Source: Verrucomicrobiota bacterium
GTDB lineage: Bacteria > Verrucomicrobiota > Verrucomicrobiia > Opitutales > Opitutaceae
DNA: 20,919 nt
Assembly: GCA_016721945.1 (NCBI GenBank)
Contig: JADKHC010000041.1
Location: forward strand, 1 to 20,919
Direction of reading: 5' to 3'
A program made the translations under genes and the position numbers. Every line of letters begins with the position of its first letter. Position 1 is the first letter of the stretch. Positions 9,938 to 18,521 of the stretch are shown here, piece by piece. The notes beneath the pieces are model-generated. The model did no database searches and was not told where the DNA came from. It was given only the letters and a program-made list of their open reading frames with translations.

Positions 9938-11722
9938 TTAGTGGTTTGCTACCGCTGCGGCAGGGAGCGTTAAGAGCCGTGTATCCGCTCGTAAAATACC
10001 GAGCGGGAATCGGCAGACGCCGCCCGTGACCTTGAGCGTCGCAACGGTGTTATTGGCCACCTCGTCGTGGAGCGCGTAAGTGCCGTCGACTAAACTGGAA
10101 AGCGTAACAACGACGTTGTTTTCAGTCGGCGATAAATTTGCGATCAACAAAACCAGTACGCCGGTTTGGTCGATAAAACCCCAACCATTCGCGTTCGCTG
10201 TGGTTTGCACCGGCGATACCGCCGCCGCTTCCGCTGGCGAACACACGGGAGCGATTGCCGATAATTTGTTCCGCTCGACTGCTGGAAGACGCGCCGGTTG
10301 AGTCACAATCCAACAGGCCGGACGAGCCTTCGGAGCGAGACGATCCAAGGCGACCTCTGTGACAAAATAGCCGCAGCCAACGGTGGCCAATGCACCCTCC
10401 GCGTCGCCCGTCACCTGCCAGTCTTTCCCTTCGCGTTCGAAAGAACGCATCATCGCTTCAGAAAAATAGTACGCTGGTCCAAAGGGTGCCCGCGGAATAT
10501 GCGCGTTCATTAACGCCGGAATCGCAGGATCGATATCACCGGTTTGGGTTGAACCATAACCATATTCCAACCCCGCAATGCCTCGTCGCAACACACCGTC
10601 ACGACCGGCGATATGAGAAAACACGATCTGAAACCAATGCGAACGGAGGATCGCATCGCCAAAAGCCTCCGGCTCGTGACCCAACGCCAAGCTCCCGGTA
10701 AATGAACTATCCTTCACGTTCATCTTGGAGCCAAGTAGGATATCCGGCTCCCAGGCACAAGCCGTTCCGATTCTGGCCGCTGTGCCGTTTGGCGGCGGCA
10801 TCGAGCGCATAGGGTCGCCCTGCATCTCCACTTCAAAATACCAATTGATTGGTTCCTGTAGCCGACGAAAACGCCGCATGTCCAGACCAAGCCAGCGGTT
10901 CAGCGACGGATCAGCATATATTTGTCCACCAACGAGAGGTTCCTTGCCGGTGTACTGCCGGATCTTTCGGCCGACCGCAGTATAAAACCATCCGTAACCG
11001 TCACAACAATAGTCGAGCCACTCGCTCATCAAGTGGGCCAGAATGAAACGCGATTTTTCAGAACCAGTCGCCCCTGGAATGACAAAGCCCAACTTGCGTT
11101 CAAAGGCTTCGATTTCGCGTGGATGAAAATCCGCCCCATTCGCAAAAGCGTTCGGCATGCCAACGATGAGATCGGCCGCCATGAGACCGCGAGTATGCGC
11201 CACTGCGCTCAGCCGCCCCAACCGCTCCGCCTCCCAATCCGCATAGGTCGCATGCTTGACGTCTGCCGGCCAGTCTGCCGCATCGAGAGGCATCATCGGC
11301 GCCACCCAACCCAGCGAGTAGAACCAATAGTTACCACGCGGACCGGTCGAGATCAGATAATCTCGTGATTTGTGCCATTGCGAATACGCAACCCAGGCGG
11401 GATTGTTCAGCGCCAACCCGCCGGGCAAACCCTCGAGATAGGTGTCCATCCACGCCAATCCTTCCAGTACAGGAATATGTCCGTCCGCGTCCGCTTGGTC
11501 CGCTATCTGCCGCGATTCATTAGCATGATACGAAGAGTATAATTCCGACAATTCGAAGAAGAGCTTGTCCGGCCACCATCCTCGTGAAAACCCCCAAGGC
11601 AGATTAATGATATCGGCTCCACCTATAGGAGGATGATCGGGACTGGGACTCATTCCTCGTGCACAAGGAGTAGACAGAGAAATGAGCAGCAAAAATGCAA
11701 ACGAGGTAATCCGATTGATCAT
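9938..11722 (-). CDS. Exported protein of unrecognised family, possibly a TIM-barrel glycosidase
   Basis: About 594 aa from ATG 11722; the frame opens at 11821, but the inner start gives a proper signal peptide (MINRITSFAFLLLISLSTPC, then ARG). I do not recognise the family. The body is rich in Trp and Tyr with acidic motifs in loop-like contexts (LEGLAWMDTYLEG, DYCCDGYGWFY, NWYFEVEMQGD, ACAWEPDILLG). This is what one sees in secreted clan-GH-A-like barrels. The last 100 residues (VVVTLSSLVDGTYALHDEVA) look like the small C-terminal beta-sandwich of such enzymes. It has no Ser linker and no membrane tail, so it is probably free in the periplasm or medium. The frame is fully intact. It lies 14 nt upstream of the NHL gene, and the TAA is at 9938-9940. 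Confidence 0.75.
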   Translation of the reverse strand: MINRITSFAFLLLISLSTPCARGMSPSPDHPPIGGADIINLPWGFSRGWWPDKLFFELSELYSSYHANESRQIADQADADGHIPVLEGLAWMDTYLEGLPGGLALNNPAWVAYSQWHKSRDYLISTGPRGNYWFYSLGWVAPMMPLDAADWPADVKHATYADWEAERLGRLSAVAHTRGLMAADLIVGMPNAFANGADFHPREIEAFERKLGFVIPGATGSEKSRFILAHLMSEWLDYCCDGYGWFYTAVGRKIRQYTGKEPLVGGQIYADPSLNRWLGLDMRRFRRLQEPINWYFEVEMQGDPMRSMPPPNGTAARIGTACAWEPDILLGSKMNVKDSSFTGSLALGHEPEAFGDAILRSHWFQIVFSHIAGRDGVLRRGIAGLEYGYGSTQTGDIDPAIPALMNAHIPRAPFGPAYYFSEAMMRSFEREGKDWQVTGDAEGALATVGCGYFVTEVALDRLAPKARPACWIVTQPARLPAVERNKLSAIAPVCSPAEAAAVSPVQTTANANGWGFIDQTGVLVLLIANLSPTENNVVVTLSSLVDGTYALHDEVANNTVATLKVTGGVCRFPLGILRADTRLLTLPAAAVANH

Positions 11723-12185
11723 AGCAAAGACGGCGTTGAATTGGACGGCTGGAAACCGTGAGCGGGCGCTCAAACAGTGAAGTACGCTGTAGCCAATAAT
11801 AAACTTATCAACGCGAAGCACCGAAACGGTATTGTTTTAATTGGTTTTTATCAGATCGAGTCATGCATGCCTCGACTGATTCCAATCACTGCCCCTGTCA
11901 GTATTTAATGAATACGATTGCAGAACCCAGGGAAAACATGAATCGGACTAATCGTTCCAACATAATTTCCAGCGAGGAGCGATGTGCAGAGGGTGGAGCG
12001 CATTGACCCAATGCGCTGGTTTGGGAGCGACGTTGCCAAGCGCGTTGAGGTCAACGCGCTCCACCTCAATCTCTGCTCTTTCGGAGGTGAATTTTCGCCA
12101 GCTGCATCGTTACGGCTTAGACCGGTATAAAAAAGGGCGCCTCGATCTGTGCCGCTAGTCCAACCGATCACGCCACCAGAATAAT
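11723..12185. other. Intergenic region between esterase and exported-protein genes
   Basis: 463 bp with no credible gene. The minus-strand open frame at 12171-11905 is low-complexity and crosses the palindromic repeat, so I do not call it. The region should hold the promoter for the three-gene run below it and the esterase 3' end. I see no -35/-10 pair that I would defend. The palindromic element at 11992-12065 is the only clear structure. Confidence 0.6.
11992..12065. repeat. REP-like nested palindromic element
   Basis: Outer arms GGTGGAGCGCATTGACC (11992-12008) and GGTCAACGCGCTCCACC (12049-12065) are inverted copies with one mismatch. Each outer arm also belongs to its own perfect hairpin: AGCGCATTG/CAATGCGCT with a 3-nt loop (11997-12017) and AGCGCGTTGA/TCAACGCGCT with a 2-nt loop (12039-12060). 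GCTGGTTTGGGAGCG between them (12015-12029) recurs inverted at 18411-18425. It lies about 120-195 nt past the esterase stop and could act as an mRNA 3'-end stabiliser or transcription brake. There is no U-run. Confidence 0.8.
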
Positions 12186-12305
12186 CTATCGTTGGACCTT
12201 GCGGGCAAACTTGCGCAAAGCGACCACTCCCAAAACAGCACCAAGATAATAGAGACCAAGACCACCACCACCGCTCGAGCCACCAGTGGATGGGGCTACG
12301 GGCGT
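12186..12305 (-). other. Gly-rich/transmembrane/basic C-terminal tail of the esterase
   Basis: The uninterrupted frame ends GITPVAPSTGGSSGGGG, then LGLYYLGAVLGVVAL, then RKFARKVQR and TAG 12186-12188. Because no correction is needed, this tail shows that the arrangement seen in the other three proteins is real. Confidence 0.9.
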
Positions 12306-14434
12306 GATTCCTGAGGATGAACTGGACGACGAAGACGAGGAAGAGGAACTGCTGCTCGACGATGACGAACTGGAGGAAGACGAGCTTGAGCTGCTGCTGG
12401 AAGAGCTACTCGACGAACTAGAACTACTAGCGAGCTGGACGACTGCATCACTGCTCGTGACGGTACCGGCGGTATTGGAGACAACGACAGAATAGGTGCC
12501 AGCGGTCGATGCACTCAGACTATTGATGACATAGGTTGAGCTGGTCGCGCCGGTGATGTTCTGACCGCCAAGCTTCCACTGATATTGGAGGTTTATACCA
12601 GATGCGGCAACAGTGAGTGTGACGCTGGTGCCAGCAGCCTGCGTGATGGTGGCAACGGGGTGCGTCGTGATCGTCGGGGCGATGACTGCACTGCCCGAAC
12701 TTGATGATGATGAGCTGCTCGAACTGGAGCTTGAAGAGGAAGATGACGAACCGGAGGAACTGCTGCTACTGGCGGCCAGCGTAGTGACGCTCAGAGTGGA
12801 GCTTCTCGCGCTGACGTTATTGGCGGCGTCGTAGGCATTGACCGCGTACGAGTAGTTTGTCGCTGCTGTCAGGTTCGTGTCGGAATAGGAGGCGGTGGCG
12901 CTAGTTCCGGCCAGAGTGTTGTTGCGGTAAATGCCGTAGCCAGTAACGGCAACGTTATCGGTCGCGGCGGTCCAGGTGATCGTGACCGTGCTGGATGAAG
13001 TGGCACTCGCTTTCAGGTTGGTCGGGGCCGAGGGTGCGGTGATATCGCCTCCGGACAGAGTCAGGGTGATCGTAGTGCTGGCGGTGATACCGGCGGAATC
13101 GCGCACGGTGAAAGTCAGCACGTTGTTGCCGGAAACGAGATCGATGTTGTCAACGCTCCACGACGTCGTTCCGAGGGCAATACCCTGGCCGCCGCGATTG
13201 TTTTGTCAAGTAATGGCCTTGACGGTTTTCCGGTGGCGCGGTCGCCGAACCCGTGAGTGAACGAGGCGCGGTCGAAACATTAGCCGAACCGTTTGTCGAT
13301 GGCGTCTTGATCGCTAAAGTTGGCGCAATGAGGTTTGCCCCAAGCGGGACGTTCCAGAAGGAATCGTTGACCGTGGTGACGCCATTACCGACGGGATAAT
13401 CCACCGTCGGGGTCGCCAACGACGGACCTGTTGCGATGACCATGAACTGGGTGGAATCGGCGGCAACTGTTGCTCCCGTCACAGACCAAGTTGCAGTTCC
13501 CGTGGTTAGCGGATACGTGCTGGTGTCGACGCCAGCCTGGCCGGTGGCTGGAGAGAAAGTCCAATTGACCTGGTTAATGCCGCCTGTGAGCGATGCGGTG
13601 CCTGAAACATTCCGGGTTGAGTCGGCCGAGGCAGGCACAAAGCGGTTAGCTGGACTGGTGATCTGAACAAACGGATCAACAGCTGCGGGCCGGTTTCTGC
13701 GTTGCGCCATGAGCCATGGCGGTAGGCGGGGATTCGCAGGCTGCGAGCCATATCGCGTGACTGCCGTCGGCGTAGCGGGTGTAGATGACGCGTGCACCGG
13801 CGAGGCGGGCTCCGCTGACAGCATTATCGCTGCCGCTCCGTCGACTGTTTCGTCTTTGGCGGCATGGAACACCAGATGGGAATATGGGTAATTCGTTGGT
13901 AGTTAGACAGGCCTCCTCCCGACATGGGCACTGCCGCTGCGAAAAGAATGGATAGCGGTTGATGATGCTCCAGGAACCGTAGCCGCCCATCGAGATGCCG
14001 GTGACGTAGATGCGGTCAGGATCTATGGAGTAGGTTTTGGAGAGCGTTTGAACCATCCGGACGATCTGATCCATGGTGGTGCCGTCCCATGTGGAATAGG
14101 CTTGGGGCGCAACCATGAAACAGGGATAAGTGGAAGACCCGAGAAGCTGGTAGGCACCCCAGCAGCTCCAGTTGAGCTGAAACTTATTGTCAGTGCCCGA
14201 TTCGGCTGATCCGTGGAGGTAAACGATCAACGGGTATTTGCTAGCCGGGTCGTAATTCGCAGGCACATAGTAGCGATAAGGGAGGTCGTTGGGTTCCGCT
14301 CCGACCTTGGTTAATTTGTCGGCAAGAAAATCGGCATCGCTAACAGCGTATACTGCCGTTCCATGCAACAATGCAAAAAGCAAGGTCGCGATTATACCGA
14401 TCGAGTGGCGAAACGAAACTACTGGATTGTGCAT
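12186..14434 (-). CDS. Secreted alpha/beta-hydrolase esterase with Ig/FN3 modules and C-terminal tail (frameshifted)
   Basis: Exported serine esterase, similar in layout to PHB-depolymerase/feruloyl- or acetylxylan-esterase-like enzymes. A signal peptide starts at ATG 14434 (HSIGIIATLLFALLHGTAVYA). The oxyanion region is YPLIVYLHGSAESG, the nucleophile Ser is in YVTGISMGGYGSW, Asp in FHAAKDETVDG and His in YADGSHAIWLA, so the triad is complete across frames. Then come two Big/Ig-like modules (VQITSPANRF..., LAIKTPSTNG...), FN3 (13050-12790), a Ser linker (12775-12697), an Ig-like domain (12680-12435), a second Ser linker (12431-12313) and the membrane tail. The stretch 13121-12186 is uninterrupted. 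Frame changes are needed near 13935, 13870, 13830 and 13730. In the second module an in-frame TGA near 13207 replaces the Trp expected in AITWQNNRGGQG. The substrate is unknown; deacylation of a plant-type polysaccharide would suit the neighbours. Confidence 0.78.
12313..12431 (-). repeat. Second poly-serine linker of the esterase
   Basis: About 40 consecutive serine codons using all six codons, between the Ig-like domain and the membrane tail. A shorter Ser linker interrupted by Gly lies at 12697-12775. On the plus strand this tract reads as an artificial Glu/Asp/Leu-rich frame, which is not a gene. Confidence 0.85.
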
Positions 14435-14639
14435 AGGGACTGGATATGAACGGCCGCAAACCAGGTACACCGGCCACTTTCGTAGAGGTGAGGCAAATCC
14501 GATCCATGATAAACCGCCATTTTCATGGCACTGTTACAATGTGCGGGGACGCCGACGAGACCTATCCACCGAAGTACTCTCCGACGCTAGTACCACGTAC
14601 CACCAAGTATTTCGTATTTCCAAAACCGAGTGTGCTCCG
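14435..14639. other. Upstream region of the esterase gene
   Basis: About 205 bp between the esterase start and the decayed transposase. No gene is supported. It should contain the esterase promoter, but I see no clear promoter boxes and no strong Shine-Dalgarno before ATG 14434. Confidence 0.5.
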
Positions 14640-15384
14640 GCACGACCAATCGATATAAAGTTATCCTGACAAAGACGGAACGGGGAGCAGCTCACCGAAC
14701 AAACGCGGCGGTAAATCTAAAGCGGCAAAGTTCGTTTACGCACGCGCCCTGCTGTTGTGCGACGCAGGCGAGTATGGGAGATCCGTGGACCGTGGCCGAT
14801 GCCGCCTTGGCTTTGGGCGTGACCAATCACGATGGAGCATCTTAATGTCGAGGGATTGAAGCGGTGCCCGCCCGCAAGGCGTACCGCAAACCTAGGGAGC
14901 CACCTTCGATGGAGCCTTGACGCCCGCCTGACCGCCGCTCGCTTGCTCGAAAGCACTGCCCGATATCAGCGTTAGACCGTCCAACTACTGGCCGACAAAC
15001 TCGTCGAGCTAAAGATCGTGGATTCCACTCTCGACCATGAGCGTGCAACTCTTTCTAAAACCAACTGCGTCCTCATCTGAGCCGTTACTGGAAAATCTCA
15101 ACACCCATACCATTGCCTCGCTTTATGAAACCTATCCGCCAGCCGAAGCCCATCGCCCAACGATTAAAACCACTATACGCCAAAACACGGAGCTGGCTCA
15201 ATATCGCGGAAATCAATTTACGCACTCAACAGCCAGTGCCTGCGACGGCGCATCCTCAATCGAAGCCATGCGCACTGAAATCGCCGCCTGGCAAAAACAC
15301 CGAAATAATCGAGGTGCCCCATCGACTTGGCACTTCACTACTCAAGACGCCCATAAAACTCTTCGTCTTTACCCAAAACTTTAG
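14640..15384 (+). pseudogene. Decayed IS630-family transposase (ISRSO5-like group)
   Basis: Recognisable only by reading across frames. In order: NRYKVILTKTER (14645-14680), VYARALLLCDAGEYG then GDPWTVADAALALGVTN (14735-14830), LNVEGLKRCPPA (14845), LLADKLVELKIVDS (14985-15025), SLYETYPPAEAHR (15117-15155), SWLNIAEINL holding the last catalytic Glu (15190-15225), and FTTQDAHKTLRLYPKL* (15337-15384). This order matches the full length of IS630 transposases that end FTTxDARxKLKRLYP. The first two catalytic Asp should lie between about 15025 and 15115, where the remaining sequence is too short to hold that core, so a deletion is likely in addition to the frameshifts. No terminal repeats were found. 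It is a different lineage from the intact element at 97-1227. Confidence 0.7.
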
Positions 15385-15448
15385 CTGGTACAGGGTACTA
15401 GGGCGTGCTGCCTCTAGGGCAAAACGGCGACCCTGCGTGACCAGAAAG

Positions 15449-16889
15449 TCAATACGGCTTACTTCCGAACTGCTGATAAAAGGCGGCCTCCAACTCTGTT
15501 CGTTCCTTTGACATAATGCGCGGCTGGTCCTTGATCCGTTGCATCCATTTGCGGGCATTCACTTCGTCATGTGCGTTAATATAGTAGAATCCCAAGACGG
15601 TTAAAACAGGCGGAGGTGGGTTCAGACAGGTAGCCATTTTTTAATGCGTTTAATGCGTCGTCCGTCCGATTCAGAAAATTTCGAGATTCTCGCTAGTTGG
15701 ATATGAGGAGAACCGTCATCATTCTTGATTGATGCCGTTTGTTGAAAATCCGAAAATGGCTTCTTCAGCTTACCAGCCGTCACCAAGTATTCACCTCGCA
15801 TATAGTGTAAGCTGGGCGAGTTCAAGCAATGAGCCAAACCTGTCAATACCGCCATATACGCCTGCTGATCCTGGCCGACATTCCTATAATAAACCGCAAG
15901 TTCGTGCCATGTATCAGCGCAATCAGGCGCTTCGATTGTGCCCTTCAACACCGTATGCAGAGCCTTCGCTGTATTCTTCATCTGCAAATAAAGCAGATGA
16001 GCCTGGACGTAATAATTTCCGTTTTTGGTTCTAGTCTAGTCGCCCTCTCAACTAATTGATGGCAAAGGACATCGCCCTGTGCCTCCGGCCGTCCGCCCGC
16101 CAGGAAAGCATGTAGCTGTCGTAGCAATCGAAATAGGTTTCCCTCAGCCAGGGGATCGGGGATGTCGATAAACGCACCCGAGGCCTTGTTACACGCACGC
16201 ACGGCTTCCGCCCGGAGTCTTATCTCCCCATGTGTTCAGATGCCCGTAACCAACAAGTCATAGCCACTCTATGATCTGAACTGCTCACCGCCGCCTCCAG
16301 CCGTTCGCGCCACCCCCAGCGCCCCGCTTCCATGTCGATACGAGCCAGGCCAAGCAAGGCGTAGGGATTATCCGTCTCACGTTGCAGGACACGATCGTGG
16401 AGCTTTTCTTGCCTCTTCCAGACGGTTAAGTTTCAGTAAAGAATCAGCCAGTTGAATCTGGGCCGGGGTGTAGTCATTTTTCAACGACAAGGCGCGGCGC
16501 CAGGCAAGACCGCGTCATCGAGCCGACTAAAGCCTGCCAAGATATTGGCCAGCAAATGCGGCCAGCGCGCATTATGCGAATCGATACTTGAATCATCCCC
16601 TGATAACAACGCGCCGCCTCAGAATACAGTCCGTTGCCAGCGAAAGAGGCTGGCCAACTCAGCCAGAGGAGCCGCGTAAGCGACATCCTGCCCAGCACGA
16701 ATGCGTTGTTCGCACTCCTTGATCCGGTTCACGAGCTCGGGCCCATGTCCTTCCAGGTTGAGCGTGCGGCAAAATCGCCGCCGCGGATTTCACGGCTTTG
16801 CACGCCAAACCAATAAAAGTAGCCAGCGCCGGCCGAGATCAAAACCAAAGCCACTATGCTCGATAGCCAGAGTATTTTCGTTTGCTCAT
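15449..16889 (-). CDS. Membrane-anchored TPR-repeat protein (frameshifted)
   Basis: Starts at ATG 16889, whose first bases overlap the stop of the VCBS gene (ATGA). After one frame change an N-terminal membrane anchor appears (ILWLSSIVALVLISAGAGYF, then YWFGVQSREIRGGD). The rest is helical and repeat-like, with TPR signatures: FAGNGLYSEAARCYQGMIQ (16650-16590), PAQIQLADSLLKLNRLEEAK (16470-16410), YALLGLARIDMEAGRWGWRE (16365-16310), TWHELAVYYRNVGQDQQAY (15920-15860) and LGFYYINAHDEVNARKWMQR (15590-15530). It ends KPY* at 15449. At least six frame changes are required. It probably acts as a protein-protein interaction scaffold at the inner membrane. TPR proteins commonly sit beside FG-GAP/VCBS genes, which supports a joint role, but the partner is unknown. 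Confidence 0.68.
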
Positions 16890-18230
16890 GGTTTTTCGTT
16901 CCGCCGCCAAAGTGTGACCCGGCTCAGGCGATCGAAGGCGGATTGCCGAAGAAGCGCACCGAGCAATCGCCGGTCTTCAACTCCACGTCAAAATCAGCCG
17001 CGTCTGCCAGTCAGCTGAATCGGTTCGTAAGCCAGAATGTGCGGAGTGAAATTCATGCTCCGTCATTGCGATACCACATCATGTTGACGTCGCTCGGCGG
17101 TGTATTACGCACGGTCGCGATGACCGCCACGACTCCATGTTTCCATCGCAATCGAGATCCACCGAAACAGGACTATAAGCGCCGCCGAGGTCCCAATACG
17201 GTGAAAACGAAGATTGCCGCTACCCACAGTTCTCCTAACCCACCGGGACGCCCTGCAGGGTCGCGAGCGAGACTAGGGCTAGGACCGAAACCATCGCCAT
17301 TAGCATAAAGAATATCGGGCTTACAGTCTGTTCAAATCATAGGTTGATGTTGCTGCTAGCGCTAGTCCTATTGGACGATCCAACGAGTATTTTCTTCTCA
17401 ATTTTCCTCCACCTCTGTTTTCGAACAGGAAGAAGGTACAAATACCATCTGGCATTCACTTTCCGCGAGACCAGGCGATGTCCTGGCGGCGCGGCCGCGA
17501 AGTCCCGCCACCATGACGTTGATCGTGCCTGGCAGATCAGGCAAAATACAGCTCTTAAACTCCCAACGTCCGGTGCGCTCATCGGCGGATCTCGCTGATC
17601 GGCGTGATTAGCTTACGATGAGATCGAGCCAGCCATCGCCAAAATCGGCAGCTCGTACATCGTCACACGCGCAATGTTGTCGATAAATGACATGCGGCGT
17701 AAAATGTTCCTTTACCGTCGTTTTCCAGCACGGCGACTGGGCCGATCTTGTCGTTATCAGGAAAAACGGCTTACTCATGCACGCTACTAAAACATCGCGT
17801 AGTGACCAGTTCCGAGTCATATCGGCCACTGGAAAGCATACACCGGTGCAGGGACATGATCCGCCAATACAATTTCTTCAGGGCGTGCAGGAGACCTGCC
17901 GAATCCACAGGACGCTTCCCCATCGCCTTGGCCTCGCAGGCGATCCCGTTCCATAAGCCCGTCCATATCGAGGTCCACCCTGCAAGCGTTGGTGGCGATC
18001 CACGGGTATCCAAAATGGTTTCCAATGTTCATCGCTGGGGACTAGGTGACTAGGTATCCACCACCAGTGGAAGCTGTCTTTGATCTCGATATGTTGAGGA
18101 AGAACTTCGTTACGCCGACAGAAGCCGTCAGAAGAATGCGGTGAGAAAAATGGGGCTGAGGGCTTGGGGCCATTTTGCAGGGGAAAACTCATGGAGTTCT
18201 CTGAAGAAAACCCGTCCGGCGAGAGGCAAG
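16886..18230 (-). CDS. Exported FG-GAP/VCBS-repeat protein (frameshifted, start uncertain)
   Basis: Beta-propeller protein of the integrin-alpha/VCBS type, with Ca-binding Asp-rich loops that recur along the strand: DLDMDGL (17965), VLENDGKGTF with TPHVIYRQ (17735-17690), DVRAADFGD then GWLDLIVS (17665-17610), YANGDGFGP (17310-17283), WYRNDGA (17080-17060), NFTPHILAYEPIQL (17050-17010). The C-terminus reads FDRLSRVTLWRRNEKP* with TGA at 16886-16888, overlapping the TPR start by 4 nt. Frameshifts occur about every 60-120 bp, so residue numbers are unreliable. The N-terminus is placed only roughly: a hydrophobic stretch near 18160 (PIFLTAFF) may be the signal peptide. Such proteins bind ligands or act as structural surface proteins; no enzymatic site is seen. 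An ASPIC/UnbV domain, as in CRTAC1 relatives, was not found. Confidence 0.65.
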
Positions 18231-18244
18231 GGCAGCTTCCACCA

Positions 18245-18278
18245 AGAGCCACCACGGTTAATCCCGGGTGGTGGCTCT
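18245..18278. terminator. Strong stem-loop between two convergent-spaced minus-strand genes
   Basis: AGAGCCACCAC (18245-18255) and GTGGTGGCTCT (18268-18278) form a perfect 11-bp stem with a 12-nt loop. It lies about 245 nt past the stop of the Ig/propeller gene and just before the VCBS gene. No T-run follows on either strand, so a classical intrinsic terminator is not supported. It may instead be a transcript-end or leader structure. Confidence 0.35.
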
Positions 18279-18360
18279 CATGGAGCAGGTATGAAACAAG
18301 AGACAGACCTCCCATACTAAGTCGTAACGATGCAGTTGAAGCATATGTCCTGTGTGGAGA

Positions 18361-18425
18361 GATGTGCAGAAGGTTGGGCCCAGTAATACATCCGGAAGCG
18401 AGCTCGAAGCCGCTCCCAAACCAGC
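18361..18425. repeat. Diverged copy of the REP-like element
   Basis: CGCTCCCAAACCAGC (18411-18425) is the exact inverse of 12015-12029. GATGTGCAGA at 18361-18370 matches 11981-11990 and starts a further similar stretch. Next to the 15-mer is a small palindrome (GTTAAATTAAC, 18428-18438) where the first copy has its GCGCATTG hairpin. Like the first copy it lies 100-160 nt past the stop of a gene with the membrane tail. The remainder of 18279-18521 shows no gene. Confidence 0.5.
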
Positions 18426-18521
18426 CCGTTAAATTAACGCCCTTAAACTGCATCGTTCCGGCTAAGTTGTTGATCTAGTTTGTTGAAGCGCGGGTGTCGT
18501 TCGACCCCAGCTGGAGTCCGT

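Noticed and set aside
11823..11850. Possible LacI-type operator near ACCGAAACGGT upstream of the exported-protein gene
   Set aside because: It lacks the symmetric central CG half-site pattern, and no regulator gene is present in the window.
11905..12171. Minus-strand 88-codon open frame between the esterase and the exported-protein gene
   Set aside because: It runs through the nested palindromic repeat, has no recognisable motif or ribosome site, and looks like a chance frame.
12286..12495. Plus-strand open frame rich in Glu, Asp and Leu opposite the esterase Ser linker (similar frames at 1517-1710, 4277-4412 and 12613-12834)
   Set aside because: It is the complement of mixed serine codons, with no Shine-Dalgarno and no independent support. 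The minus-strand serine reading is part of a recognisable protein.
13195..13215. UGA read as Trp (alternative genetic code) to explain the in-frame TGA in the esterase
   Set aside because: Trp is encoded by TGG throughout the intact NHL, exported-protein and transposase genes, and TGA is used as a stop elsewhere (VCBS and TPR genes), so recoding is not supported.
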